From Lachnospiraceae bacterium (GTDB lineage Bacteria; Bacillota; Clostridia; Lachnospirales; Lachnospiraceae): a stretch of DNA of 64,000 bases. The position numbers and the translations under genes are program-made. Shown piece by piece: positions 37,617 to 47,203 of this stretch (positions within the stretch are counted from its first letter, which is position 1; each line of letters opens with the position of its first letter). The notes below the pieces were generated by a model. It saw only the letters and a list, made by a program, of their open reading frames with translations. It did not search any database and was not told the DNA's origin. The stretch lies in NCBI GenBank assembly GCA_015057455.1, contig SVEH01000011.1, positions 29,330 to 93,329 of the forward strand. Direction: 5' to 3'.

Positions 37617-37703
37617 TTACCTTTCTAATATTATAGTCATTTTACTAAAAACCTTACTTGCTTGAATAGAACTATTTTTACTTTTTGATTTGATCTGACT
37701 CAT
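37617..37703 (-). pseudogene. Truncated 5' end of the mannosyltransferase gene at duplication junction
   Basis: The first 23 codons of the mannosyltransferase (MSQIKSKSKNSSIQASKVFS onward) are fused at the junction to five new codons (IILER) and a TAA stop just seven bases before the map start codon. It could be translated as a 28-residue peptide and so couple translation to map. Confidence 0.85.
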
Positions 37704-37748
37704 AGAATCACTCTTTCAGTTAATATTTATGTTAATAATTTCTTTAAT

Positions 37749-37778
37749 ATTATAGTTACGTTTCAGCATATTTCTTAA
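37749..37778 (-). promoter_or_regulatory. Duplicated mannosyltransferase promoter, now upstream of map copy 1
   Basis: TTAAGA-N18-TATAAT on the minus strand, as at 34918-34947. It now reads into the truncated frame and map copy 1. Confidence 0.5.
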
Positions 37779-37953
37779 GTATAGGTAACAAATCAATACT
37801 ATTTTTTACAAAATTATCCATTTTTCATATCGGCAAGTTGTATGTTTTTATATATATTTAATATTTTTTTATATTTTTTAAGCCTTGAAAACCTTTTAAA
37901 TAAAGCTTTTTTAAATTTTCTTTAAATTTTATTAAGAAATTATTAAGAAAGTG

Positions 37954-37982
37954 TTGTCTTTTTGTAAAACAAGTGTTATAAT
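37954..37982 (+). promoter_or_regulatory. vWA protein promoter, copy 2
   Basis: TTGTCT-N17-TATAAT with TG before the -10, identical to copy 1. Confidence 0.7.
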
Positions 37983-38031
37983 AATATTACAAACAACAAA
38001 TGAGGGAATTTTTTTTAGGGGGTTTTCAATT

Positions 38032-39393
38032 ATGATTAAAAAATCAAAATTAGTATTTGGGGTTCTAACATCTATGACACTTATCTTTTCAAGCGTGGCT
38101 ACTTGCTTCGCAGATCAAAATGTAGTTTCTAAGACACAAGATAACATTACTGTTACTAAAACAGCTCAATGGACAACAGTAGACGGCAAGTCAACTGATG
38201 CAAGTGGTAACAAATATGTTAAAATTGATTTCAAAATAGATACAACAAAAGCTACAACAGAAATCCAAAACACAGTTTCAAAAGGTGGAGACACTGATAT
38301 CGTATTAGTTCTTGATGATTCAGGAAGTATGCATGGTGGCAGAGTTGCAAAATTAAAATCAACTTGTACTGATTTCGTTGATACAATGTTATCAATCCCA
38401 GATACAAAAGTTAGATTAGGTATCGTTTGTTTTAGATTTGACCGCGCTGATAACTTATGCGGAATGACTTCAGATGCAAATGCTTTAAAACAATCATTAA
38501 ACGGTCTTACAGCTACTTCAGGTGCTGACAACCCACTTCACTTAGGAATCCAAAATGGACGCCAATTATTAAACGGAAGTACTGCAACAAATAAATTCTT
38601 CGTTGTATTATCAGATGGTGGTATCTGGACATATTCACAATCAGAAGAATTATCAAAGAAATATATCGCTGAAGCAGAACTTCAATATCCAGGATTAAAG
38701 ACAATCTCAATCGGATTTGAACCAGATAGCGACAGAGATCAAAAATTTATGGAATCAATTTGTTCAAAACATACAAGTGGAGCACCAATGTATTATCCAG
38801 CAAACGTTACAGCTTCAACTGTAATCTCAGACTTAGGTGACGTATTTAAACAAATTTCAGAAACAATTACTAAATATGTTGTAGGTAACTCATTAGTAGA
38901 TACAATTCCAGCTCAATTTAACATCGTTGATGGAACAATCAAAACAAATGATTCAAATTTATGCGCATCACTTAGCGAAGATAAGAAGACAATCACTTGG
39001 AACTGGGGCGAGAACAAATTAGAGAAAAAAGTTTATGAAGCAAGTGTAATTACTGTATTAGATAAGAGCCAAGTACCAGCTGAATACACAATGATTAACA
39101 CAAATGGTACAACAATTGATCCATCAGCTGATTCATCAAAGAGTGCAATCTTCTCATATGGTTCAACAAGCAAGATTTACTTAGAAAGTCCAAAGCTTTC
39201 ATTAGCAGAAACAGTTGTAGACGAAGAAGCACCACTTTCACAACCAACAGTAGAAGAGGATGCAGAAGATGTAGACACTACTCCAAAAACAGCTGACGAA
39301 TTCAACTCAATGATCTTCGTAGTATTAGGAGTATGCGGTGTAGTTGCAGTATCAACTGGCGTAATGGCAGCTAGAAAAAGAAGATATAACTAA
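38032..39393 (+). CDS. Surface von Willebrand factor A protein, copy 2
   Basis: Identical in protein and, as far as I can see, in DNA to the gene at 35201-36562: signal peptide, vWA domain with intact DDSGS MIDAS motif, C-terminal PKTAD-type sorting signal with helix and basic tail. Promoter and ribosome site are duplicated as well, so gene dosage of this surface protein should be doubled. The perfect identity implies a very recent event, or an assembly artefact. Confidence 0.85.
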   Translation: MIKKSKLVFGVLTSMTLIFSSVATCFADQNVVSKTQDNITVTKTAQWTTVDGKSTDASGNKYVKIDFKIDTTKATTEIQNTVSKGGDTDIVLVLDDSGSMHGGRVAKLKSTCTDFVDTMLSIPDTKVRLGIVCFRFDRADNLCGMTSDANALKQSLNGLTATSGADNPLHLGIQNGRQLLNGSTATNKFFVVLSDGGIWTYSQSEELSKKYIAEAELQYPGLKTISIGFEPDSDRDQKFMESICSKHTSGAPMYYPANVTASTVISDLGDVFKQISETITKYVVGNSLVDTIPAQFNIVDGTIKTNDSNLCASLSEDKKTITWNWGENKLEKKVYEASVITVLDKSQVPAEYTMINTNGTTIDPSADSSKSAIFSYGSTSKIYLESPKLSLAETVVDEEAPLSQPTVEEDAEDVDTTPKTADEFNSMIFVVLGVCGVVAVSTGVMAARKRRYN

Positions 39394-39479
39394 TCAATAA
39401 CTATATACAAATAAAAGAAACATAAATTAAGAAAATAGATTAAGAACAACCAAGAAAAAATTAATAATCCAATAAAAAA

Positions 39480-39514
39480 ACAGGTGTGATTCAACAATCA
39501 CACCTGTTTTTTTA
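39480..39514. terminator. Bidirectional terminator, copy 2
   Basis: Same 12-bp stem with flanking A- and T-runs as at 36649-36683. Confidence 0.9.
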
Positions 39515-39562
39515 TTATTTTTCTATTACTATAACTTATATACTGCACATAAATTCTATTTA

Positions 39563-40441
39563 TTAATATGTTAAAATCTCAATTCCTGTTTCTGTTACAA
39601 CGAGAGTATATTCCCACTGTGCTGATGGTTTTCCATCTTCTGTACGAACAGTCCAACCATTCTCCTCATCAGTATAGAAATCTTCTTCACCCATGTTAAT
39701 CATAGGTTCAATTGTAAATACCATACCAGGAACTAATAGCATTCCTGTACCTTCTTCTCCTATGTGACATACATATGGATCTTCATGGAATTCAACACCT
39801 GTTCCATGTCCACCTATATCTGCAACAACTTGATAACCATGTTCAGTTGCATGTTTATCAATAACATATCCGATATCACCTAGTCTTCCCCATGGTTTAA
39901 CTGCTTTAACACCAAGCTCTAGACACTCTTTTGTTACCTCTACAAGTTTTCTATCTTCTTCTTTAACATTACCTATCATAAACATTCTTGATGCATCTGC
40001 ATAATAACCATCAAGAATTGTTGTAACATCTACATTTATTATATCTCCATCTTTTAGAATCTCATCTTCACTAGGTATTCCATGACATATAACATCATTA
40101 ATTGATGTACAGCAGCTCTTAGGGAATCCTTGATACCCTAAACAAGCAGGAACTCCACCGTTCTCTACAATTAAATCATGCACTAATGTATCAATCTCAA
40201 GAGTAGACATACCTTCTTTTATAACTTCTGCCACCTTATCAAGAACCATAGTATTAAGCTTACCAGCTTTTCTTATTCCTTCTATCTGTTCAGGTGTCTT
40301 AATAATATCATGACTTGGTACTATTACACCTTCTCTTTTAAATCTAGCTATCTTATCATCAAATGCCATATGACAACTTTTATATTTTATTTCACTTCCG
40401 CACCAGCATGGTGCATTTCTATTAATCTTCAATTTAAACAC
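39563..40441 (-). CDS. map: Methionine aminopeptidase type I, copy 2
   Basis: Identical to 36732-37610, with the SEC-C zinc motif and all five metal ligands. This copy keeps the original upstream sequence beyond 40464 and is therefore probably the ancestral locus. Between it and the OLD gene upstream lie about 160 bp of AT-rich DNA that should hold its native promoter. Confidence 0.95.
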   Translation of the reverse strand: MFKLKINRNAPCWCGSEIKYKSCHMAFDDKIARFKREGVIVPSHDIIKTPEQIEGIRKAGKLNTMVLDKVAEVIKEGMSTLEIDTLVHDLIVENGGVPACLGYQGFPKSCCTSINDVICHGIPSEDEILKDGDIINVDVTTILDGYYADASRMFMIGNVKEEDRKLVEVTKECLELGVKAVKPWGRLGDIGYVIDKHATEHGYQVVADIGGHGTGVEFHEDPYVCHIGEEGTGMLLVPGMVFTIEPMINMGEEDFYTDEENGWTVRTEDGKPSAQWEYTLVVTETGIEILTY

Positions 40442-40601
40442 TATCCTTTACCTTTCTAATATTAACTTCCAACTTAATTATGTTACAATGTTTTCTATAT
40501 TTATGTCAAGTAAAAAGAAAATAACTCATATACTTTTAGAATTACTTACTTATAATCTTATATACTTTTAAGCGAATAAACTCTACATACTTATGTATAA
40601 C

Positions 40602-42605
40602 CTAATGGATAGTTTCCTCTACATACTTCTCTAGTCTCGTAACTAACTTATTAAAATTGCCTTTCTTTAGAGACTCTAGTTTCTTATCCTTTAATAATTC
40701 AATCATATAATTTTTCTTATTTCTAGCTCTATCACATGTGTATTTATTTACTTTTTCACGCACTAGCCTAAACTCATTTATTCTTTCTTCATAATCATCT
40801 TTATATACTTTCTTAATAGCATTATCCCATTTATTATAATATGAATTATCCCACTTCTGTCGCACTTCTTCTTTTTCATCGCTATAACCAAAACTATCTA
40901 AGTTTTTTTCAAAGAAATATTTAGGCTGATATGTCTGCGCAAACTGCTGCTCTGTAATACTTGTATCACACATATAATCATATACTTTATTATATGTTTC
41001 TACAACACTAGCACATATATCTTCATCTATATCTGTAATATCTGCAAGAATTTTCTTCTGCATAAATAATGATTCTAATGAATGCTTTCCTACTATAAAT
41101 ATGCTGTCCTCTATTTCTTTTCTTGACCTAGTTTTAGTTTCATTCATTATCTTACTTATATCTTCAAAAAGCACCTTCTGTTGCTCTTCTTCTGTTTTTG
41201 AATCTGCATCTCTTATAATCAAAAGTGGTACATCATACACTGTATTAAGTAACTTTTCTGCATTGGCATAAAACTTTATATTAGAACAGCTTCCCGAATA
41301 TACAATATTAATATCCTCTGCTGCTTTTTTATCAATCTTACCTATTAACATATCTATAATATCTCTGTCATCTGGACCTTCAACAAGTATAACTCCTTTT
41401 TTCATAAGAATATCATCAGGTCTAATTCCCAACTCTAATATTACTTTCTTAACATCTATTCCTTCTATGTGTGCTTTTCCATGCTCTTTTACAACTAAAC
41501 CTATTTGATCCTTTCTAAGCTTAGATATAGTTACTGCTGAATGGGTTGAAAATAGTACTTGATTATTTTTTGATAGTTTCATTAAGGTCTCTATCATTTT
41601 ACGTTGAAGATTAGGATGCAAATATACTTCTGGCTCTTCTATTATAAGTATATACCCATCCTTAGCTCCACCTAATTCTACATATGTTTCTAGTATAGAA
41701 AGTATAATCATACTCTGATATCCCGTTCCACAATTCATCATATCACTTTCTAAATTCGTTACTCTATCAAGTAACTTAGTAGTGTACGATGTTCCTTTAC
41801 CTATATTTACCTCAGATGAAATATTAATCTCAAAATCATCATTGCCTATAGCCTGAGCGTATTTTTCCGTAATTGCCTTTGATAACTTAGCACATCGTTT
41901 ATTACTTTCCTTAGCTATAATTCTATTAAGTTCATTATAATTTATCTTCCTGTTTCCTACTTTAATAGATGTCTGAATACTATCATCAAGCATCTGTATA
42001 AGGTCTTTCATATATGAATTACTTCCAGCCGTACTTTCATTATGAGGATTACGAATAGCAGGTATCACCTTTAATGCCGGTAATATTTTCTTCACATCTG
42101 CTTCTGATATAATCCTTCCTCTAGTTGCTGTCTCTAAAGATTTTTTCCCTATTCCACCACCATTAGAAGGTACATGAAGTCGAAGAATCATCTTATCATC
42201 ATCTATCTCATACTTAGCTTTAATCTCATCTAACTTCTTATTTAGACTTGTAGCTTGACTAGCTTTCTTTTTCTCTATGTCCTTTTTAGACTTTTTCTCT
42301 ATTTTCATTTTACTTATAGCTTTAGCATGTTTATCTAATGTTTCTTCTAGCATATGCTCTACTATATAACTATCTGTAACTCTGTCAAATTCTATTTCAA
42401 TAACTACATCCTTACTTCTGTCATGAAAATCTCTAAATTCTACATTCCTTCGCTCTCCTGGAAAAACGCATGCAATTGCATCTAAAAGAGTAGACTTACC
42501 TGTATTATTCTGACCTATAAGAGCATATATATCATGATCTATGTATATATCTCCTGATGAAAGCATCGACTTGTAATTTGTTATATTCACTCTGTTAATT
42601 TTCAT
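40602..42605 (-). CDS. OLD-family ATP-dependent nuclease
   Basis: The 667-residue protein has an N-terminal ABC/SMC-type ATPase with Walker A (ALIGQNNTGKSTLLDAI, about residue 30) and signature/Walker B region (ILIIEEPEVYLHPNLQRKM). A C-terminal TOPRIM nuclease follows, with ILVEGPDDRDIIDML and LLIIRDADS. A coiled-coil section (KMKIEKKSKKDIEKKKASQ) interrupts the ATPase. OLD nucleases act in phage defence and DNA repair. It is a lone gene: no UvrD-type GajB partner flanks it, so Gabija is not supported. The ATG lacks a strong Shine-Dalgarno. About 190 bp of AT-rich DNA separates it from dtd. Confidence 0.88.
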   Translation of the reverse strand: MKINRVNITNYKSMLSSGDIYIDHDIYALIGQNNTGKSTLLDAIACVFPGERRNVEFRDFHDRSKDVVIEIEFDRVTDSYIVEHMLEETLDKHAKAISKMKIEKKSKKDIEKKKASQATSLNKKLDEIKAKYEIDDDKMILRLHVPSNGGGIGKKSLETATRGRIISEADVKKILPALKVIPAIRNPHNESTAGSNSYMKDLIQMLDDSIQTSIKVGNRKINYNELNRIIAKESNKRCAKLSKAITEKYAQAIGNDDFEINISSEVNIGKGTSYTTKLLDRVTNLESDMMNCGTGYQSMIILSILETYVELGGAKDGYILIIEEPEVYLHPNLQRKMIETLMKLSKNNQVLFSTHSAVTISKLRKDQIGLVVKEHGKAHIEGIDVKKVILELGIRPDDILMKKGVILVEGPDDRDIIDMLIGKIDKKAAEDINIVYSGSCSNIKFYANAEKLLNTVYDVPLLIIRDADSKTEEEQQKVLFEDISKIMNETKTRSRKEIEDSIFIVGKHSLESLFMQKKILADITDIDEDICASVVETYNKVYDYMCDTSITEQQFAQTYQPKYFFEKNLDSFGYSDEKEEVRQKWDNSYYNKWDNAIKKVYKDDYEERINEFRLVREKVNKYTCDRARNKKNYMIELLKDKKLESLKKGNFNKLVTRLEKYVEETIH

Positions 42606-42795
42606 AATTATCTCTTTATCCTCAATTTATTTCTATTTGGCGTTCACCACAAATCATTATAGCAAAAAAAGATGCTTTTTACAAATATTGTAAATTACAC
42701 CCTTTTTTAGTCATTCAAGTTATACTTTAATTTTTTCCGCTAGAATCTAACTAAAACCATTTTCTTAGATACAAAAAATAACAATCCAATATTAT

Positions 42796-43248
42796 TTACC
42801 CTATTATTTCCCTACTATCTAATATAATAGTTACTGGTCCATCATTAAGTAACTCCACTTTCATATCTGCACCAAACTCTCCTGTTTCTACAACCTCTAT
42901 ATCCTGTTTACATTTATCAATTATATATTCATACATTTTATTAGCATAATCAGGCTTTCCTGCACCTGTAAATGAAGGACGGTTACCTTTCTTACAATCT
43001 GCATATAGTGTAAACTGAGATATTAATAATAATTCCCCACCTACATCTTTTAATGCCAAATTCATCTTTCCATTCTCGTCTTCAAACACACGCATATTGA
43101 CTAATTTTGAGACCATTTTATCTGCAATTGCCTCTGTATCAGCATCTTCTACACCTATAAGTACCATAAATCCTTTATTAATATTACCTATAACTTCATT
43201 ATTAACTGTCACTGATGAGTGACTCACCCTTTGTATTACAAATTTCAT
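42796..43248 (-). CDS. dtd: D-aminoacyl-tRNA deacylase
   Basis: Hydrolyses D-amino acids mis-attached to tRNA. The 150-residue protein has the DTD active-site motifs LLISQFTLYADCKKGNRPSF and NDGPVTIILDS (the cross-dimer Gly-cisPro). Length is exact for the family. It follows the helicase gene by about 85 bp on the same strand. Confidence 0.96.
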   Translation of the reverse strand: MKFVIQRVSHSSVTVNNEVIGNINKGFMVLIGVEDADTEAIADKMVSKLVNMRVFEDENGKMNLALKDVGGELLLISQFTLYADCKKGNRPSFTGAGKPDYANKMYEYIIDKCKQDIEVVETGEFGADMKVELLNDGPVTIILDSREIIG

Positions 43249-43332
43249 AATTAATTCTCCTATACTATTTATATTTTATTATTTCTTAATCATTTGTTTT
43301 TTGAGCCAAAATCCGTTTTAAACTAACCTATA

Positions 43333-45798
43333 TCATTTAACAAATCCTTTCCAAAACTCTCTTGTTTTATCAGCAACATTCCCTATATTCACTGTTTCAT
43401 ATGGGAACCATTCCCTTGGAAATAAACTTATATATTGTTTTGTAAGTAACCTTTCATCTAGTAGTAATATTTGACCTACATCATCGTAAGTTCGTATTAC
43501 TCTACCAGCTGCTTGTTGCACTTTATTCATACCATTATATAAATAAGCGAATTCAAATCCATTATTATCTATCTTATCATAATAGCCTCTATAGATTTCT
43601 CTTTCTGTGCACACCATTGGTAATCCTGTTCCAACTATAATAGCTCCTATTAATCTATCATTTTTCAAGTCTATACCTTCTGAAAATATTCCTCCAAGAA
43701 CGCAAAAGCCTATCTTAGTTTCAGTAGTCGAATCTATAAAATTAGCTAAATAGTCTTCTCTCTCTTCTTCTGTCATTCCGCTATCTTGCAATATTACCTG
43801 TTCTTTCACCTGCTCATCTAACTTATCATATACCTTTTCCATAAAGCTATATGACGGGAAGAATGTAATATAATTTCCTATCTTCTCCCTTGTAAATACA
43901 TCTATATACCTTGCTATTCTTGCATATTCTGAATCGGTTCTTCTAGTATATTTTGTGCTTACATCTGTTGCAATTAATATATTTCTTTTAGTTTTATCAA
44001 ATGTAGATGGTGCATATACTGCATAATCATCTTCTTTAGCACCTAATTGATTCATATAATATGTTATTGGTAAAAATGTTGCTGAGAAAAATATTGCACT
44101 TTTACCTTTCTTCAACTGATATGATAAATTTCTTGATGGATTCATACATCTAAGAGTAATTATAAACTCATCTTTTTCATTGTAATAAGTGTAAATCAAA
44201 TAATCATCATCTATTATTTCATACATATTTATAAAATGTCTCATATCAAAATAAAGGTTCATTAATGTCTCTTTGTATTCAAATTTAGGGTGTTCTTTAT
44301 TAAATTCATCTATATATGTTATTGCTCTCATTAAAAATATTATAAGAGCACCTGCATCTCCCAAATCTGTAAATATCTCTACATCTTCACAACTTCGCTT
44401 ATATTTGAGCATCTCTTTATTACAAGTCTCTAATGCGCCTATTAACTTTTTACTGTACATAGGTATAAGCTTCTTAACAGTAAGAAAATCTTCTTTTTTT
44501 AAACTAGCTGAATACATTTCACAAGCACGTTCAACTAAATTATGCGCCTCATCTACTAAAAACACATAATCATGTTTTACATCTCCTTCAAAAAATCTTC
44601 TTAGATATACGCTAGGGTCAAATGCATAATTATAATCGCATATTACTGCATCTACCCACAACGATACATCCAGGCACATTTCAAAAGGACACACATTATA
44701 GGCCTGTGCATAATCCATTATTACTTCTCTTGTAATATTATTTTCATTATTAATCAATTCAAATACTGCATCATTTATTCTATCAAAATGTCCCTTTGCC
44801 CTAGGACAATCTATTGGGTTACATGCCACCGTATCCTGACAACATATCTTTTCTTTTGCTGTTATTGTTACATATTTAAAGTCTGTATTGCTATTACGAA
44901 TTATATCAAATGTGTTTTCTGCCGTTGTTCTTGTAATTGTTTTTGCTGTTAAATAAAAAATCTTCTCAAGAAGTCCTTCACCCATTGCTTTTACCGCAGG
45001 AAATACAGTTGATATGGTTTTTCCAACCCCCGTCGGTGCCTCTAAATACAACTTTTTATCTCTAATTATTGTTCTATATACATCTGCTACTAATTTTTTC
45101 TGTCCTTCTCTATACTCAAATGGAAATTCCAATTTTTTAATTGATATATCACGTTTTTCTTCCCATTTTGCCTTATAATATCCCCATTTTGTATATTCCT
45201 CCATAAGTTTTTCAAACCATTGTTCTAATTCCCTCGCTGAAAAATTCTCATAAAAATGTCTTGCATCTTCACTTTCAAGATTATAATAACTAACTCTTAT
45301 TCCTATACTTTTTTCTTCTCCACCATGACCATATTTCTCAAATATGTCTCTATTTGTATTAATTAATGAAAAATACGCATAGCACATAGCTTGTGCTCTA
45401 TGCTCCTTTACAGGTTCCATTATAGAACTAACATCTCTTAAAACACCTTTTATTTCGTGAATAATCACCTGCGTTCTATCCTCATTCAAATGTGGTTCAT
45501 ATGATTTATCACACGCTTTTGAACTATCTGGAAGAATTATTCCATCTGCCCTACCTTCTATTGCTATTACAAACTTTATATCACCTTTATCTACTACTGT
45601 TTCCTCTTTTAACGTAACTTCAGGTAAATAATTTTTCGCCATAGATTTTTGGATTTTCTTATGAAGTTTTGTGCCTCTTTGCATTGCATCTATTTCTCTA
45701 GCACCACTACTTGATGTATCAATGTCACCAGAACGCATAACAAATTCAACTAGGTCTCTTACTGATATTTTTATTACTAAATTATCTTTGTCCTTCAT
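43333..45798 (-). CDS. DinG/Rad3-type DNA helicase with N-terminal nuclease-like domain
   Basis: About 821 residues. Residues 1-180 resemble a PD-(D/E)XK (Cas4/RecB-like) domain: RGTKLHKKIQ, IEGRADGIIL and QVIIHEIKG. The helicase follows with Walker A LEAPTGVGKTISTVFP and DEAH box VFLVDEAHNLVE. Cysteines placed for an XPD-like iron-sulfur cluster are in EKICCQDTVACNPIDCPRAKG. Motif VI is NKVQQAAGRVIRTYDD. Such proteins are common single-gene repair helicases in Clostridia. The start at 45798 follows GGAGG by five bases; a TTG four codons earlier is less likely. Confidence 0.9.
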   Translation of the reverse strand: MKDKDNLVIKISVRDLVEFVMRSGDIDTSSSGAREIDAMQRGTKLHKKIQKSMAKNYLPEVTLKEETVVDKGDIKFVIAIEGRADGIILPDSSKACDKSYEPHLNEDRTQVIIHEIKGVLRDVSSIMEPVKEHRAQAMCYAYFSLINTNRDIFEKYGHGGEEKSIGIRVSYYNLESEDARHFYENFSARELEQWFEKLMEEYTKWGYYKAKWEEKRDISIKKLEFPFEYREGQKKLVADVYRTIIRDKKLYLEAPTGVGKTISTVFPAVKAMGEGLLEKIFYLTAKTITRTTAENTFDIIRNSNTDFKYVTITAKEKICCQDTVACNPIDCPRAKGHFDRINDAVFELINNENNITREVIMDYAQAYNVCPFEMCLDVSLWVDAVICDYNYAFDPSVYLRRFFEGDVKHDYVFLVDEAHNLVERACEMYSASLKKEDFLTVKKLIPMYSKKLIGALETCNKEMLKYKRSCEDVEIFTDLGDAGALIIFLMRAITYIDEFNKEHPKFEYKETLMNLYFDMRHFINMYEIIDDDYLIYTYYNEKDEFIITLRCMNPSRNLSYQLKKGKSAIFFSATFLPITYYMNQLGAKEDDYAVYAPSTFDKTKRNILIATDVSTKYTRRTDSEYARIARYIDVFTREKIGNYITFFPSYSFMEKVYDKLDEQVKEQVILQDSGMTEEEREDYLANFIDSTTETKIGFCVLGGIFSEGIDLKNDRLIGAIIVGTGLPMVCTEREIYRGYYDKIDNNGFEFAYLYNGMNKVQQAAGRVIRTYDDVGQILLLDERLLTKQYISLFPREWFPYETVNIGNVADKTREFWKGFVK

Positions 45799-46037
45799 AC
45801 TATCCTCCAATCCTTATTTAATAACATTAACTTTTATATCCTATCACATCTGATAATAGATTTCAATTATGATAACCATGGGTCAACCACTTCTAATATA
45901 CGCCTACTAATTTAATCTAACATTTATTTTACTTTAGAAAATTAGCTATCCGCTATAAAAAAATAGAAAGTTATTTATTCACATCCTAAGGGAAATATGA
46001 CTCATTGAGCGCGCATTTCCAATTATTTTAATATTAA

Positions 46038-46107
46038 TTTATGATAATGTTTTAGTTTCTTAGATTCCCTCTCCCTCATATCTAAGATTCTTCTACTTTA
46101 TCATAAA
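46038..46107. repeat. 28-bp imperfect inverted repeat upstream of integrase
   Basis: The arms 46038-46065 and 46080-46107 match at 22 of 28 positions, perfectly over the outer ten (TTTATGATAA) and inner eight (TCTTAGAT), around a 14-base pyrimidine loop. It ends about ten bases before the integrase ribosome site, so it could be a leader hairpin or recombinase/repressor binding sites. Nothing else is visible between 45799 and 46038. Confidence 0.65.
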
Positions 46108-46131
46108 TCTAACACAGAAAGGATGATTTTT

Positions 46132-47184
46132 ATGAAACTACCAAATGGATATGGCGGAGTTATTAAACTATCTGGAAAAAGACGAAGACCTTATGCTGCA
46201 AGGATAACAGCAGGATGGGAAACTGATGCTTATGGACGAACAAAGCAAAAATTCCAGATTATAGGTTATGCTGAAACAAAAGAAGAAGCTTTAAGTATTT
46301 TAGCAGACTATAATCATAATCCAATTGATTTAAATGTCTATAAACTTACATTTAAAGATGTTTACAACAGATGGTCTTCAGAGAAATACCCAACTATCTC
46401 TGAATCCAATATTTCCTGTTATAAAGCAGCATATAATCTTTGTTCTTCAATTGATAACTACATATTTATGGATCTTAGATTAGACGATTTACAAAGAATT
46501 GTTGATACTTGTGGCAAAAATTATCCCTCTCTTAGAAAATTAAAAGTATTATTTAATCAAATATTTGAATATGGTATGAAACATGAATTATGCCTTAAAG
46601 ATTACTCTGAATATGTTGATATAACCAAATATAAAGACAAAAATCCGAATCAAACTAAACGAAATAAATTTACAAAAGAAGAAATTAATCGAATTTGGCA
46701 AGGCGCTGATGATCCCAAGTACCAGATTATACTTATGCTTATATATAGCGGTGTTCGTGTATCTGAATTACTTGACTTAAAAAAAGAAGATGTACATCTT
46801 AAAGAACAATACTTTGAAATTAAACAAAGTAAAACTGAAAGTGGCCTTCGTAAAGTCCCTATTGCTGATAAAACTTTGCCATTCTTCACAGAATGGTATA
46901 ACTCTAACTCTGACTGCGACTACTTAGTTCACACCAATGACGGTCATCACCTAAACTACCGCAATTATTATAAAAGTTATTTTACTCCTATTATGATTAA
47001 GTTGCGTATTAATGGCACACCCCACTGCTGCCGTCATACATGTATATCTATGTTAGCAAAAGCTGATGTTAACCAAACTCTTATTAAACTTATTGTTGGC
47101 CACTCTGGTGCTATGAGTTTAACAGAAAAAGTTTATACTCACCTAGACATAAAAGAACTTGTTGAGGCTATCAACAAAATTTAG
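46132..47184 (+). CDS. Tyrosine-type site-specific recombinase (integrase)
   Basis: About 350 residues. An N-terminal arm-binding region (GYAETKEEALSILADYNHNP) is followed by a core-binding domain. The catalytic domain has all five key residues: Arg in YSGVRVSELLDL, Lys in KQSKTESG, His-x-x-Arg in HCCRHTCISML, His in VGHSGAM, and the Tyr nucleophile in EKVYTHLD. The start at 46132 is better spaced from the GAAAGG than the ATG three codons earlier. It is an orphan: no excisionase, phage or conjugation genes are near, and no tRNA or duplicated attachment site was seen. Confidence 0.9.
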   Translation: MKLPNGYGGVIKLSGKRRRPYAARITAGWETDAYGRTKQKFQIIGYAETKEEALSILADYNHNPIDLNVYKLTFKDVYNRWSSEKYPTISESNISCYKAAYNLCSSIDNYIFMDLRLDDLQRIVDTCGKNYPSLRKLKVLFNQIFEYGMKHELCLKDYSEYVDITKYKDKNPNQTKRNKFTKEEINRIWQGADDPKYQIILMLIYSGVRVSELLDLKKEDVHLKEQYFEIKQSKTESGLRKVPIADKTLPFFTEWYNSNSDCDYLVHTNDGHHLNYRNYYKSYFTPIMIKLRINGTPHCCRHTCISMLAKADVNQTLIKLIVGHSGAMSLTEKVYTHLDIKELVEAINKI

Positions 47185-47203
47185 ACTATAATTTGTATAT
47201 TTT

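Larger units (their letters stand above)
34803..37633. repeat. Tandem duplication, unit 1 (2,831 bp)
   Basis: This segment is followed directly by an identical copy (37634-40464). It starts inside codon 23 of the mannosyltransferase gene and ends 23 bp upstream of the map start codon. It contains the 5' end and promoter of the mannosyltransferase, the vWA protein gene and map. No insertion sequence, target-site duplication or microhomology is visible at the ends. I saw no differences between the copies. Confidence 0.9.
37634..40464. repeat. Tandem duplication, unit 2 (2,831 bp)
   Basis: Identical second copy of 34803-37633, directly abutting it. The sequence after 40464 is the native DNA upstream of map. 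Confidence 0.9.

Noticed and set aside
34803..40464. IS-mediated origin of the tandem duplication
   Set aside because: No insertion sequence, inverted terminal repeats or target-site duplication at any of the three boundaries.
40602..45798. OLD nuclease near a helicase as a Gabija-like defence system
   Set aside because: The helicase is DinG/Rad3-like, not UvrD-like GajB, and dtd lies between them. This helicase type occurs as a lone gene in Clostridia.
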